IMG/VR virus record: IMGVR_UViG_3300012984_000568 | Location: 1 to 64,000 of that record | Source of the DNA: a virus | Direction: 5' to 3' (one strand) | DNA: 64,000 nucleotides | Part shown: positions 23,466 through 31,336 of the stretch, in pieces | Layout of the letters: the number at the start of each line of letters is the position of its first letter | Position numbering within the stretch: position 1 is the first letter of the stretch | Notes under the pieces: model-generated | The model's database searches: none | The model's input: only the letters and a program-made list of their open reading frames with translations | What the model was told of the DNA's origin: nothing | Program-made: the position numbers and the translations under genes

Positions 23466-23883
23466 GCCCACCGAAGAAGAGCGCGCGGAGCTCCGGAAAC
23501 TAGCCGTGGCGGCAACGCCTGGCCCTTGGTCTCAGGGTCCCGGCTCGGAATCTCGCTCCTTCGTCTACAACACAACCGGAATGCGTCGACAGGTGGCGCG
23601 CACGCTGAAGCTTGGCGACAACCACGACGCTCGCTTCATCGCCGCAGCCAACCCAGCAGTCGTGCTCTCCCTGCTCGACGCTCTCGACTCCAGGGATAGG
23701 GCGTTGGCCGAAATCAAGGCCGCGCTGCGCCGCTTCGTCCCATCGAAGCTCGACTCCACTCGGTGTCGCAACTGCGAGGAGCCCCGTCACGAGCACTACT
23801 CGGGCCCATTTGCCGAACCAGACACGCTGTATTGCTCCAAGTACTTCGTGCCCATGAGGCCTACGGAGGGGCAATCCCGATGA
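23458..23883 (+). CDS. Ea22-like phage protein
   Basis: A 141-aa protein. LAVAATPGPW near residue 20 and HDARFIAAANPAVVLSLLDA around residue 60 form the hallmark pair of Ea22-like (ead) proteins. A C-terminal CRNCEEPRHEHYSG may be a metal site. Ea22 proteins are early phage accessories of unknown mechanism. Confidence 0.7.
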   Translation: MAEPTEEERAELRKLAVAATPGPWSQGPGSESRSFVYNTTGMRRQVARTLKLGDNHDARFIAAANPAVVLSLLDALDSRDRALAEIKAALRRFVPSKLDSTRCRNCEEPRHEHYSGPFAEPDTLYCSKYFVPMRPTEGQSR

Positions 23884-24248
23884 ACATCGACAACATCGCC
23901 ACGTGGACGCAGATCGCCTACCGCGCACCGGATAAGCGCCCATCACGCAAGCATAAGAAACGGCGCGCCCGCAACCTTCGACGCTGCCGAGTCGCGCTCG
24001 TTCGCTTCGCTGGCCACCACTTCACGGTGACAAGTGATCCCGCGAAGGTCAAGGCACACATCCAGCGGTTCGTCGACCAGTGGATGTTTTCGAAACCAAT
24101 CAGGGTCCCGACGTCGCTGCGCGGACTTCTCGGAAAAACCGTGGGCACCGCTTGGTCGACCTGGAAGATGACGCTCGACATGCAGGAGTTGATCGCCCAG
24201 GCAACGGCCATGGCGAATCAGATGAAGGCGAGTAACCCAGATGAGTAG
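23880..24248 (+). CDS. Basic early protein, unknown
   Basis: A 122-aa protein with a strongly basic segment (KRPSRKHKKRRARNLRRCR) and a helical C-terminus, so nucleic-acid binding is plausible. Overlaps both neighbours. Confidence 0.5.
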   Translation: MNIDNIATWTQIAYRAPDKRPSRKHKKRRARNLRRCRVALVRFAGHHFTVTSDPAKVKAHIQRFVDQWMFSKPIRVPTSLRGLLGKTVGTAWSTWKMTLDMQELIAQATAMANQMKASNPDE

Positions 24249-24705
24249 TATTACTGACCAAGTCCGTTGCATGGCCTGCGTAACCGAGAGCCTCGGCCCG
24301 CCGTTTCCAACGCCGCAACCGCAGCATGTCGATAGGTGCCCGTACGCGCCGACTACCCCAGCATCACCCGAGCCAGTGGAGCGATGTCCTGATTGCGACA
24401 GGCCGCTGTCTGGCGGCGATACCGGGACACTCGCGACGCATTGCTTCGCCAATCGTCAGGGTGATTGGCTCGGCGAGCGCCTCTGTCGCGACAACACCAT
24501 CGCCCGCCTGCGCTCAGAGCTCGCCAGTGTACAGGCACTGAATGCGGCCGAGAAGAACGTGCTGTTTTCAGCCGAGCAGCTGCACAAGAAGCTCGTGAGC
24601 GAGTCGATTGACGACGAAGACACCGGGGTCGAGCTCGAGCTCGTGAACAGCGCGGTTCGCGTGCTCTTGGACCTTCGAAAGGAAACGCCCAATGTTCCAT
24701 TGTAG
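24241..24705 (+). CDS. Cys-rich early protein with coiled coil
   Basis: A 154-aa protein. CMAC…CPYA…CPDCDRPL give a putative zinc-binding N-terminus. The second half is a coiled coil (DNTIARLRSELASVQALNAA). Unknown function. Confidence 0.5.
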   Translation: MSSITDQVRCMACVTESLGPPFPTPQPQHVDRCPYAPTTPASPEPVERCPDCDRPLSGGDTGTLATHCFANRQGDWLGERLCRDNTIARLRSELASVQALNAAEKNVLFSAEQLHKKLVSESIDDEDTGVELELVNSAVRVLLDLRKETPNVPL

Positions 24706-24877
24706 CATCAGCATCCTCACCCGAGACCTCCACCAAGTAGAGCGCGACATCATCACCGTCACCCAAGCTCGAATGCGGGCGCCGACCCTGGCCAACCTGA
24801 TATGCCTGGAAGAGTTGTTTGCGCGACGGGAGCGGGCGGTTCGTGATGTGGAGAGTCAGGTGCGTTGTGGTGCTTGA
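24692..24877 (+). CDS. Small helical early protein
   Basis: A 61-aa product overlapping both neighbours. LHQVERDIITVTQARM is helical. No family recognised. Confidence 0.45.
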   Translation: MFHCSISILTRDLHQVERDIITVTQARMRAPTLANLICLEELFARRERAVRDVESQVRCGA

Positions 24878-25151
24878 GACCGCCGAGGAATTCGAAAAGC
24901 GCGCGTCCGCCGGAGCGCCGACGCATGCGGAAGCCGTGGCGCTCATCAAGGAGCGAGATGCCGCCGTAGCTCGGGCTGCGAGGCTGGAGCTGCTGGATGA
25001 GCTAACCGAGCGAGGTTGCGAGTTGATGCGCGAAGCAGCAAACAACCCAGCGCTCGACCACGACACGGTGATGTCGCGCATTGCCGGCGTGTTCGCGCAA
25101 GCGATTCGCGAGGCAAAGTCCAAATACGGAGCAGCAAAGGAGCCCGGGTGA
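24846..25151 (+). CDS. Helical early protein, unknown
   Basis: A 101-aa product from ATG 24846. GTG 24867, with AGG six bases upstream, is an equally good start. It is rich in Ala/Glu helices (HAEAVALIKERDAAVARAAR). Confidence 0.45.
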   Translation: MWRVRCVVVLETAEEFEKRASAGAPTHAEAVALIKERDAAVARAARLELLDELTERGCELMREAANNPALDHDTVMSRIAGVFAQAIREAKSKYGAAKEPG

Positions 25152-25345
25152 TGCGAAACCACAAGGTCGTTTTCAGGCTCTACGGCATCCGACGCCCGCT
25201 CAAGTGGCGCCGGCGCATGGCGCGCCAGAACCGCCGACTCGCTGACCAGCTTGGAAAGAAGTGGCGCGCGTGCCGCGGATCCCACTCTCGCTGGTGGGAG
25301 CAGGGGTTGATTGAATCGATGTTCGAAGGAGTTCGCTTTGACTGA
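25151..25345 (+). CDS. Small very basic early protein
   Basis: A 64-aa protein. IRRPLKWRRRMARQNRRLAD dominates it, so it is probably nucleic-acid binding. Its ATG overlaps the previous stop. Confidence 0.45.
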   Translation: MRNHKVVFRLYGIRRPLKWRRRMARQNRRLADQLGKKWRACRGSHSRWWEQGLIESMFEGVRFD

Positions 25346-26510
25346 CCAATCTCGCCTCCAACGCGCCCTCCTGCTTGCCGACCTAGTTCCTGGAAAACCG
25401 AGTGACCCGGCGTCGCCTGGCTGGGGCGGAGTCGAAGCTGACCAGCTCACGGAAGCGCTGCTAGCCCACCGTGACCCTCAGGTGCGCATCGCGATAGCTG
25501 TCTCGAATCTGCTGCTCAAGGAGGCGAGCCGCGGCGCATTGCAGTCCTTCGACGAGCGAGAGGAGCAGGTGCACCCGATTGCGAGGGCTCACCAGCCGTT
25601 ACTCGACGGGCTGCGTGAGGCTCAATCCGAAGCCGAGGCAAACCCGAAGCTTCAGGAAAGAGTCGACGCGCACCCGAGTGGATTCGTTCACCCAGCGCCA
25701 GCATCGCCACCCACAAAAGAACAAGAGCCGCCCGAAGACGACTCCCGCTCTGACCCTCGGCAGAAGAATCGCCAGAGAGCCGCCGTCCAAACTGACAAGG
25801 CCGGACAGGGAATGCATACCATGCCGCACGCTGAAAGTTACCTGGCCCCAGGTCTGCAATTCAAAACGCTACGCGAGGAGCGCGACACCCTCCGCGCCAG
25901 AGTGGAGGAGCTGGAGGCGCGGCTCGGCGTGCTACCAGGCAACCCCGTCGAGGACGCAACGACTCGCCAGCAGCTGCAGCGAGGGCTCGACGACGTGGCC
26001 GGCGCGCTGGGCCGCCCGGCGCTTCTTGTAAGCGAGCACGGTCCGGCGGTGAAGGCCCGCATCCAGCAGCTCGAAGGCGAGCTAGCCACCCTGGGCTCAG
26101 CGTGCGACAAGATGCGCGTTCAGCACTCCGAGACATGCCGCGGCTTGGATGACGAAGCGAGCGAGCTGCGCACCGAGGTCAACCGCATCAACGCCGAGCT
26201 AACCGAGCTGAAGCGCCAGCAGCCCTACATGGACGAAGAGCAGCGCGAGCTAGGGAGGCGTGAGCGGGATGGCGAGGTAGCGGAGCTGGTCAAGAAGCTG
26301 GAGGGCTGGGATGTAGTCGGCGACGCGCTTCGGGAGAGAGAGGCTGTTGTCGAAGCCGCGCGCCGAACGGCTGACGTGTGGGAGCGGATGTTTCGTGAGT
26401 CGCATTCCAGATTGAGTCGCGCCCGCACCCTGATGATGGTCGGCACTCGTGACGAGATTTCGAAGTTCGCGGAAAACCTAGACCACGAACCAAGCGAGAC
26501 GAAGACATGA
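25338..26510 (+). CDS. Long coiled-coil early protein
   Basis: A 390-aa protein from TTG 25338, placed 6 bases after AAGGAG. An N-terminal ~60-residue region is followed by a disordered Pro/Glu/Lys stretch, then long coiled coils (REERDTLRARVEELEARLGV; DEASELRTEVNRINAELTEL) and a helical C-terminus. It is the largest early protein apart from ParB-like. No enzymatic motif; probably a scaffold or partner-binding protein. Confidence 0.55.
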   Translation: MTDQSRLQRALLLADLVPGKPSDPASPGWGGVEADQLTEALLAHRDPQVRIAIAVSNLLLKEASRGALQSFDEREEQVHPIARAHQPLLDGLREAQSEAEANPKLQERVDAHPSGFVHPAPASPPTKEQEPPEDDSRSDPRQKNRQRAAVQTDKAGQGMHTMPHAESYLAPGLQFKTLREERDTLRARVEELEARLGVLPGNPVEDATTRQQLQRGLDDVAGALGRPALLVSEHGPAVKARIQQLEGELATLGSACDKMRVQHSETCRGLDDEASELRTEVNRINAELTELKRQQPYMDEEQRELGRRERDGEVAELVKKLEGWDVVGDALREREAVVEAARRTADVWERMFRESHSRLSRARTLMMVGTRDEISKFAENLDHEPSETKT

Positions 26511-26707
26511 GCAAGCGGGCGCCGAAGCGAATTTACCTCGAGATTTGGCCAGAGGGCACAAGTCGCGAAGACCAGGTGCACTGCGAGCCTACTGGATACG
26601 GCGTCGACATGCGTACCGGGGCGACAAGTCGCATTGTCGCCTACGAGCGCGTGGCTCGACAGATGGCTACTGAACGAAAGGCGAAGCGTGGCACACGAAA
26701 ACGATGA
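26507..26707 (+). CDS. Small early protein, unknown
   Basis: A 66-aa product. RIYLEIWPEGTSREDQVHCE followed by a basic tail (TERKAKRGTRKR). ATGA overlap with the previous gene and 20-base overlap with the next. Confidence 0.45.
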   Translation: MSKRAPKRIYLEIWPEGTSREDQVHCEPTGYGVDMRTGATSRIVAYERVARQMATERKAKRGTRKR

Positions 26708-27713
26708 CTACGACTTTCGGAGAGCTGCCCAACGAATGGCGCTCGATCCGACCGACGAGAACATGGGGGTGACACTATCGGAAGACTTCTTGAACGAAGT
26801 TGCGCCGAAGGCCACACCCAACGACCTCCAATCCAAACTCGAAGACTCCAGCAACGTCATCACGCTTCACCAGCCGCTGAAGCCAGCACCTTGCCCGTTC
26901 TGTGGATGCGACGAGTGGGAATTCAATGGCGGCGACTCGGATGTCGTCGTCCAGTGTTGCGCTTGCTTGGCGGAGGGGCCGGTTGCGACCGTCGGGTGCC
27001 GCGGCGAGGATGAACTCGAAGGCGTTGACCTGGAATCGGAAGCGACGGAGCTCTGGAATAAGCGGCCCACTCAACAGCTCGCTGAGCTATGCGGAGACGC
27101 GAGTGGCTCGCTGCTTCTTGATGTCCAGCAGGATTGCATTGCGGCGAACAAACGATGCGCAGACCTAGAATCCAAGCTCGAAGCCCTCACCAACGCCGCC
27201 GCTGGCGCCCTCGGCTTCCTCCCTAGGAATGACCCTGGGGCTAGGATGGCGGCGGATAGGATTGAGAGGGTGCTGGGGGAGATTGGGGTGGCGTTACCGG
27301 CTCCAGCGCGTCCAATCGTTGTCGGTTCGAAGTGGCGCGACTCGGCGACCGAGAGCGAATTCACAGTGAAGAGAGTGGCGCGCGGAAAGGTGACGTACCT
27401 GACGCCAAAGGATGAATGCTGGGCGTTCCCAGAATACACGTGGGCTGAGGCGGTGTTCCGCAACAGCTTCGTTTGGGTCAGCGACCCCGAGCCAGCCAGC
27501 GAGCCTCGCGCGGTCGTCGTAAACAGCATCTGGCGCGGCAATGCCGGGCGCCGTTGTACGGTGCTCAAAATATATCCAGGGGAAGACAGGTGCGTAAGCG
27601 CGGCATGGGAGGACGACCCAATCCCGATGCTTCTGTTTTCGAAGCATGCCTTCGTTGAGTTCTTTACCTGGATCAGTGACCCTCCCGCCACCAGTGAGGG
27701 TGGGGAGCCGTGA
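26688..27713 (+). CDS. Lar-like zinc-ribbon protein, extended
   Basis: A 341-aa protein from GTG 26688. Residues ~65-125 match Lar-type restriction-alleviation proteins: APCPFCGCDEWEF, then VQCCACLAEGP, ending in the conserved ATELWNKRP. Lar counteracts host type I restriction. The remaining ~215 residues contain two copies of a small beta domain beginning VGSKWRD and VNSIWRG, which is unusual for Lar. Inference: an early anti-restriction protein with added domains. Confidence 0.65.
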   Translation: MAHENDDYDFRRAAQRMALDPTDENMGVTLSEDFLNEVAPKATPNDLQSKLEDSSNVITLHQPLKPAPCPFCGCDEWEFNGGDSDVVVQCCACLAEGPVATVGCRGEDELEGVDLESEATELWNKRPTQQLAELCGDASGSLLLDVQQDCIAANKRCADLESKLEALTNAAAGALGFLPRNDPGARMAADRIERVLGEIGVALPAPARPIVVGSKWRDSATESEFTVKRVARGKVTYLTPKDECWAFPEYTWAEAVFRNSFVWVSDPEPASEPRAVVVNSIWRGNAGRRCTVLKIYPGEDRCVSAAWEDDPIPMLLFSKHAFVEFFTWISDPPATSEGGEP

Positions 27714-27847
27714 GGGCCTACACCCGAATGCGAATCAGGCAAGCCTGGGATACCGGGCCAGCAATTTTCGGACGCTACCTAGCGACGTCAGTGGTAATTG
27801 GCTATGCAACGTGGCGCTTTACGATCTGGTTCTTTGGCCGGTGGTAG
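27710..27847 (+). CDS. 45-aa membrane protein
   Basis: GTG 27710 sits in a GTGA overlap with the Lar-like stop, after a GGGGAG ribosome-binding site. A basic N-terminus is followed by a hydrophobic segment (YLATSVVIGYATW) and FTIWFFGRW at the end. It is coupled to its neighbour, which supports it despite its size. Confidence 0.5.
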   Translation: MRAYTRMRIRQAWDTGPAIFGRYLATSVVIGYATWRFTIWFFGRW

Positions 27848-27857
27848 AGTCGAAGCC

Positions 27858-28205
27858 ATGAGCGAGCCAACCGAACCAAAGTGGATGGTCATCGCCAACG
27901 TGAAGCGCGAGACTACTCATGGCACCGGTCGCGCCGACGTCGAATCTGGCCTGAAGCACTTCTCGCCCGGAACCAAGGTGTACGTCACGCGGACGATGCA
28001 CGACCGTGCGCATGTTCTCGGGCGTCATCGTGGCGGCTCGCGCTTGGTGAGCATGGTGGTGGAGCTCCGACATCTGGAGAACTTTCGCGCGAAGCTCGTC
28101 TATGACCCGGGTGTGCTCGGTAATTGGGACGCTGCTCCGCTGAGCGAGTCCGATGCTCAGGACTATCTGGCGCGCGCGATCGCTGGATCGAGGTGGGGAC
28201 AGTGA
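27858..28205 (+). CDS. Early protein, unknown
   Basis: A 115-aa protein from ATG 27858. It has a regular beta-like sequence, EPKWMVIANVKRETTHG, then FSPGTKVYVTRTMHDRAHVL. It resembles a small SH3-like fold, but no family is recognised. Overlaps the next gene by GTGA. Confidence 0.55.
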   Translation: MSEPTEPKWMVIANVKRETTHGTGRADVESGLKHFSPGTKVYVTRTMHDRAHVLGRHRGGSRLVSMVVELRHLENFRAKLVYDPGVLGNWDAAPLSESDAQDYLARAIAGSRWGQ

Positions 28206-28495
28206 CTGACTCCGATCGTCCCATTCTCCAACCGTACGATCTCGTGCGCGCCACGTTCGCGCCGAAGCGCATCGACGACCTGAAGCCCGAAGCGGCATGG
28301 TGGGTAGGAAAAACCGCGAGCTGGCGCGTTGCGTGGCTCATAACGCCTGAGGATGGCGGCCCATACGTGGGTCAATGGGCGATGACGCTCAGTCGCGAAT
28401 CGGACGCCGAGACCGGGCCGCACAACGCAGTTGGGTGGGTTCCGTCGGGTGACTTGGAGGATGTCGAGCTGTTGCGGAGAATAGTCGATGGCTGA
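28202..28495 (+). CDS. Early protein, unknown
   Basis: A 97-aa protein from GTG 28202. LQPYDLVRATFAPKRIDDLK, then WRVAWLITPEDGGPYVGQW. It looks like a small beta domain. Unknown function. Confidence 0.5.
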   Translation: MTDSDRPILQPYDLVRATFAPKRIDDLKPEAAWWVGKTASWRVAWLITPEDGGPYVGQWAMTLSRESDAETGPHNAVGWVPSGDLEDVELLRRIVDG

Positions 28496-28733
28496 CCCCG
28501 ACCGCCCCATGGTTTCGCCCCCGCTCCCAGCTGGAGGCAAGCCCTGTCCCGACTGCGAGAGACCTTGGAGCGGTTCCGGCGTGCGCCACTGCCAGCGCGC
28601 GGCGCCGGGGAGCAAGTGCGTGGTCGAGGGATGCAATAGCCGGCCGCTCACCGAATGCATTGGTGCGGACGGGCAGCGGCTTGCGGTGATTTGCGCGAAG
28701 GGCGGCGCGCACCGGTGGAGAAAGCCAGCGTGA
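28488..28733 (+). CDS. Cys-rich early protein
   Basis: An 81-aa protein with CPDCERPWSG, CVVEGCNSRP and ICAKGGAHRW, probably one zinc site. Overlaps both neighbours. Confidence 0.5.
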   Translation: MADPDRPMVSPPLPAGGKPCPDCERPWSGSGVRHCQRAAPGSKCVVEGCNSRPLTECIGADGQRLAVICAKGGAHRWRKPA

Positions 28734-28987
28734 CAACAACGGAAGAGACAGCGCTGGAAGTTCTGAAGCTCCGTCGAGAATTGGAGGACCAGCAGCGCTC
28801 CTTTTCGGCTCAGAGCCAGCTGCTCTGCTCGGTCGTAGAGGCAGCCCGGTCGGTCGAGGCGTTATTCTCGACCAACCACTGCGAAGAGTTAGAGAGCCTA
28901 CGCGCAGAGCTTCACGCGCTAGATACAGCTCCCAGCCAGTGGGAGCCCGAGCCCCAGCATGGCTGGCGCCCACCGGAGGATGGCTAG
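28730..28987 (+). CDS. Small coiled-coil early protein
   Basis: An 85-aa product from a GTG in the previous stop. ALEVLKLRRELEDQQRSF is a coiled coil. Unknown function. Confidence 0.45.
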   Translation: MTTTEETALEVLKLRRELEDQQRSFSAQSQLLCSVVEAARSVEALFSTNHCEELESLRAELHALDTAPSQWEPEPQHGWRPPEDG

Positions 28988-28991
28988 GAGC

Positions 28992-29261
28992 ATGAGCGAA
29001 CAGACCCACTATCGAAAGCTCGTGCAGGCCAAGGACGTGCCCGACCTGCCGCTGCTCTACGCGATCAAGCGCTGCGAGCCGCATTGGGCGCTCATCTGGG
29101 ATTTGGCGGAGCTCCCAGAAATGGCCACGTTCCCGTTCAAAGTGGTGCGCGCCAAGCTTCAGCAGATGATCAACAGCGGGCTCATCTCGGGCTGCTGCTG
29201 CGGATGCCGCGGCGGGTTCGAACTCAAGCCTGCAGGCGTCGAGCGACTAGGAGCGAACTAA
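28992..29261 (+). CDS. Probable winged-helix early protein
   Basis: An 89-aa protein. FPFKVVRAKLQQMINSGLIS followed by CCCGCRGGFELKPAGVERLG has the pattern of a winged helix with the wing made by GGFELKPAG. TAATG overlap with the next gene. Confidence 0.55.
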   Translation: MSEQTHYRKLVQAKDVPDLPLLYAIKRCEPHWALIWDLAELPEMATFPFKVVRAKLQQMINSGLISGCCCGCRGGFELKPAGVERLGAN

Positions 29262-29602
29262 TGCTAACGATCACGTCCTACCCATGGGCAAACATTCGCG
29301 TCACTGGCGAGCCGTCGCTGGATGTCATGTCGCGGCCGGCTCGTTCACCGTTGCCAGCCGGCCCAGCACCGACGGAGGTGCTCTTCTCGCTGTACTACTC
29401 CGGCTCTGACAAGAGCGTGCTGGCGCTGATTCAGGACGCCATTGGGTCAACCGCAGACTCGCCGAGCCCGCGCACGCCAACCATCGAGGAATGCACCTCG
29501 CTACTCGAGCGGTTGCACGCGCTACATCCAGAGGCAACGTTCCGCGCGATTGGGCCTGGTTACAAGCTCGCGATTAATCGCACGGGCTGGCTTGACGCCT
29601 AG
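29261..29602 (+). CDS. Last early-operon protein, unknown
   Basis: A 113-aa protein, end of the rightward operon. TPTEVLFSLYYSGSDKSVLA and ATFRAIGPGYKLAINR. No family recognised. It meets the minus-strand gene tail to tail with a 4-base overlap. Confidence 0.55.
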   Translation: MLTITSYPWANIRVTGEPSLDVMSRPARSPLPAGPAPTEVLFSLYYSGSDKSVLALIQDAIGSTADSPSPRTPTIEECTSLLERLHALHPEATFRAIGPGYKLAINRTGWLDA

Positions 29603-29853
29603 CCGCGCGTCTCGACCATTCCAACGCCGCGATCATCAAACGGCGCTCTGCAGCACGCGACGACGTGCATCATCGACGGCGATGTGTGGCAAGAGCATGT
29701 GCACCGCTCATGAGCCGGAGCAGGGACGTCCGGCAGCTGCTCGACCGATGCCTTGATTCCGCAATCCGCTAGCACGGACGCGAAAGCGTTCACCAGTTCG
29801 GGAGGCACACCGGAACCATGCGCGATCGTCGCTCCCTTTGATTGCTCGCTCAT
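29599..29853 (-). CDS. Small Cys/His-rich protein
   Basis: An 84-aa protein. The C-terminal CTCSCHTSPSMMHVVACC is a compact Cys/His motif seen in many phage hypotheticals of high-GC hosts. There is no visible ribosome-binding site. It is isolated between the early operon's 3' end and the bidirectional terminator. Confidence 0.5.
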   Translation of the reverse strand: MSEQSKGATIAHGSGVPPELVNAFASVLADCGIKASVEQLPDVPAPAHERCTCSCHTSPSMMHVVACCRAPFDDRGVGMVETRG

Positions 29854-29879
29854 GAGCGTAATGATGCCACAAACGAGCT

Positions 29880-29911
29880 AACGCCCGCCAACCTTTGCGG
29901 CTGACGGGCGT
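29880..29911. terminator. Stem-loop at start of the late-operon 3' end
   Basis: A 7-bp perfect stem (ACGCCCG 29881-29887; CGGGCGT 29905-29911) with a 17-base loop, followed on the plus strand by TTTC. It would terminate the leftward late transcript and stop read-through from the early operon. Confidence 0.5.
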
Positions 29912-29939
29912 TTCGGGTGGAGCTCGAAATGGCTCGGGG

Positions 29940-30200
29940 CTAAGTTTTGCTTCCGCGCGCGGCGTACTGTCTTGCGAGTCTCAGCACGTAGTCCCGGTCT
30001 GCCTGTTGGTCTATCGCGCGGAACGACTGACAGAGCTGATCGAGCTCGAGTTCCAGCCGCGTCGTCGCCGCGTCCGGCTTGGTTGGCTCATCATCAGGGA
30101 TGCTCTCGAGTGGCGGTCGCTCCCCGTCGAGCAGCTGCGCCAGGGTGACGGTCTGAGAGACCTGGCGCCGGCGAGGTGGCAGCGGCGGCGGCTTGTTCAC
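29940..30200 (-). CDS. Last gene of lysis/late operon, unknown
   Basis: An 86-aa protein. A Pro/Arg-rich N-terminus is followed by a helix (LELELDQLCQSFRAIDQQAD). ATGA overlap with the membrane protein upstream. Confidence 0.5.
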   Translation of the reverse strand: MNKPPPLPPRRRQVSQTVTLAQLLDGERPPLESIPDDEPTKPDAATTRLELELDQLCQSFRAIDQQADRDYVLRLARQYAARGSKT

Positions 30201-30883
30201 GGCAGCGGGGGCGGGGGCGTTTTCACCTCGAGGATGATGCCGCCAGTGACGCGAGCCTTAGCGCGCGGCGCCGAGAACTCGACCGTTGTGCTCGGCAAGG
30301 CGTTGGGCTGCTTTGGAATGGCGACGCCGAACCGCGCCCAGATTTGGCGGTTGTAGTCGTCATAGTCGCGCGCCCACGCACGGCACTTGGTGGCGCCCAG
30401 CGCGGCAGCATCCACGGCTTCGGGGAGGGGCTTGGTGACCGTCTCTTGCGCCTGCACCTTGGCTTCGGTGTTGTCCTGCTTCTGGCGAATTTGACCGGCG
30501 TAGAGCTCGGCGAGCACGGTCACGGCGCCGAGAAACGCGGTCACCGCGGCGAGGAACTTGAAGACCGCGCTCTTCCACTGTCCGCGGCTTGGTGGTCGCT
30601 CGCTCGACGTTCCGCGCGCGCGGAGTTCGGCGAGCTCGTCCCGCTGCGCCGGAGGCCCCATGCCGACCAGGGTTGGCTCGTGCTCCGCCGGCTCGAGCAG
30701 CGGCTGGCTCCCCACACGCGTGCGCGGCATCGCGAGCGCGCGTGGCGGATCCATCCGCATCGCCGGCGGCGGCTCTGTGGGGGCTGCGTGCGCGTCCGGG
30801 ATTGGGGTGTGCGGCGCGTTTGAGACGTTGGGCTCTGCCACGGAGCGCGGCAAGCCGTCGGGGCGTGGCGGAGGGCGAGGCAT
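30197..30883 (-). CDS. Single-span membrane protein, spanin-like position
   Basis: A 228-aa protein. A ~100-residue Pro-rich cytoplasmic segment precedes one membrane helix (AVFKFLAAVTAFLGAVTVLA), then a coiled coil (IRQKQDNTEAKVQAQETVTK) and a periplasmic tail. The layout N-in, span, coiled coil fits an inner-membrane spanin, but the long N-terminus is unusual. No sequence match to Rz was recognised. Confidence 0.5.
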   Translation of the reverse strand: MPRPPPRPDGLPRSVAEPNVSNAPHTPIPDAHAAPTEPPPAMRMDPPRALAMPRTRVGSQPLLEPAEHEPTLVGMGPPAQRDELAELRARGTSSERPPSRGQWKSAVFKFLAAVTAFLGAVTVLAELYAGQIRQKQDNTEAKVQAQETVTKPLPEAVDAAALGATKCRAWARDYDDYNRQIWARFGVAIPKQPNALPSTTVEFSAPRAKARVTGGIILEVKTPPPPLP

Positions 30884-30886
30884 TGG

Positions 30887-31336
30887 TCAACGGAAGGTGC
30901 GAATTAGGGCGAGCACGGCGATGGCGCCAATGACGAGCAGAGCGACGTACGGCACCCACCGGCGCTCGAGGTCATACGCTCGTTGTCTTCGGTCGATCGC
31001 TTTTACGAGCTCGTTGGTCTCGATCGAGAGCTGCGCCGCCTTTCGGCTGCTCTTTTTGATGATCGTGAGGTCTTCGCCGCGCTTGCGGTCCGATTCTTCT
31101 AGCTTGGTGAGCCGCTCCATCACGCGAATTTCAAAAGGCCTCTCGGCTGGGGTGAGTTCGTCGTGGTCGGTGTCGCGGATCTCGTGATCGGCTTGCCCCA
31201 GGTTCGACAGCGGGCGCAGGCGCGTGACGCCGGCTACCGCTTCAGCGATTTGGAGCTTTGGGCGAGAGTCGAACGACTCCATCGGTGTGATCGCGCGATC
31301 GGCGTCGTCGAACTTGGGGGGCAACTCGCTTGCCAT
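30887..31336 (-). CDS. Tail-anchored membrane protein with coiled coil
   Basis: A 149-aa protein from ATG 31336. A long helix (VMERLTKLEESDRKRGEDLT) is followed by a C-terminal membrane anchor (WVPYVALLVIGAIAVLALI). Its ATG overlaps the lysozyme stop. The topology resembles XhlA-type haemolysin/holin partners of phages. Confidence 0.55.
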   Translation of the reverse strand: MASELPPKFDDADRAITPMESFDSRPKLQIAEAVAGVTRLRPLSNLGQADHEIRDTDHDELTPAERPFEIRVMERLTKLEESDRKRGEDLTIIKKSSRKAAQLSIETNELVKAIDRRQRAYDLERRWVPYVALLVIGAIAVLALIRTFR

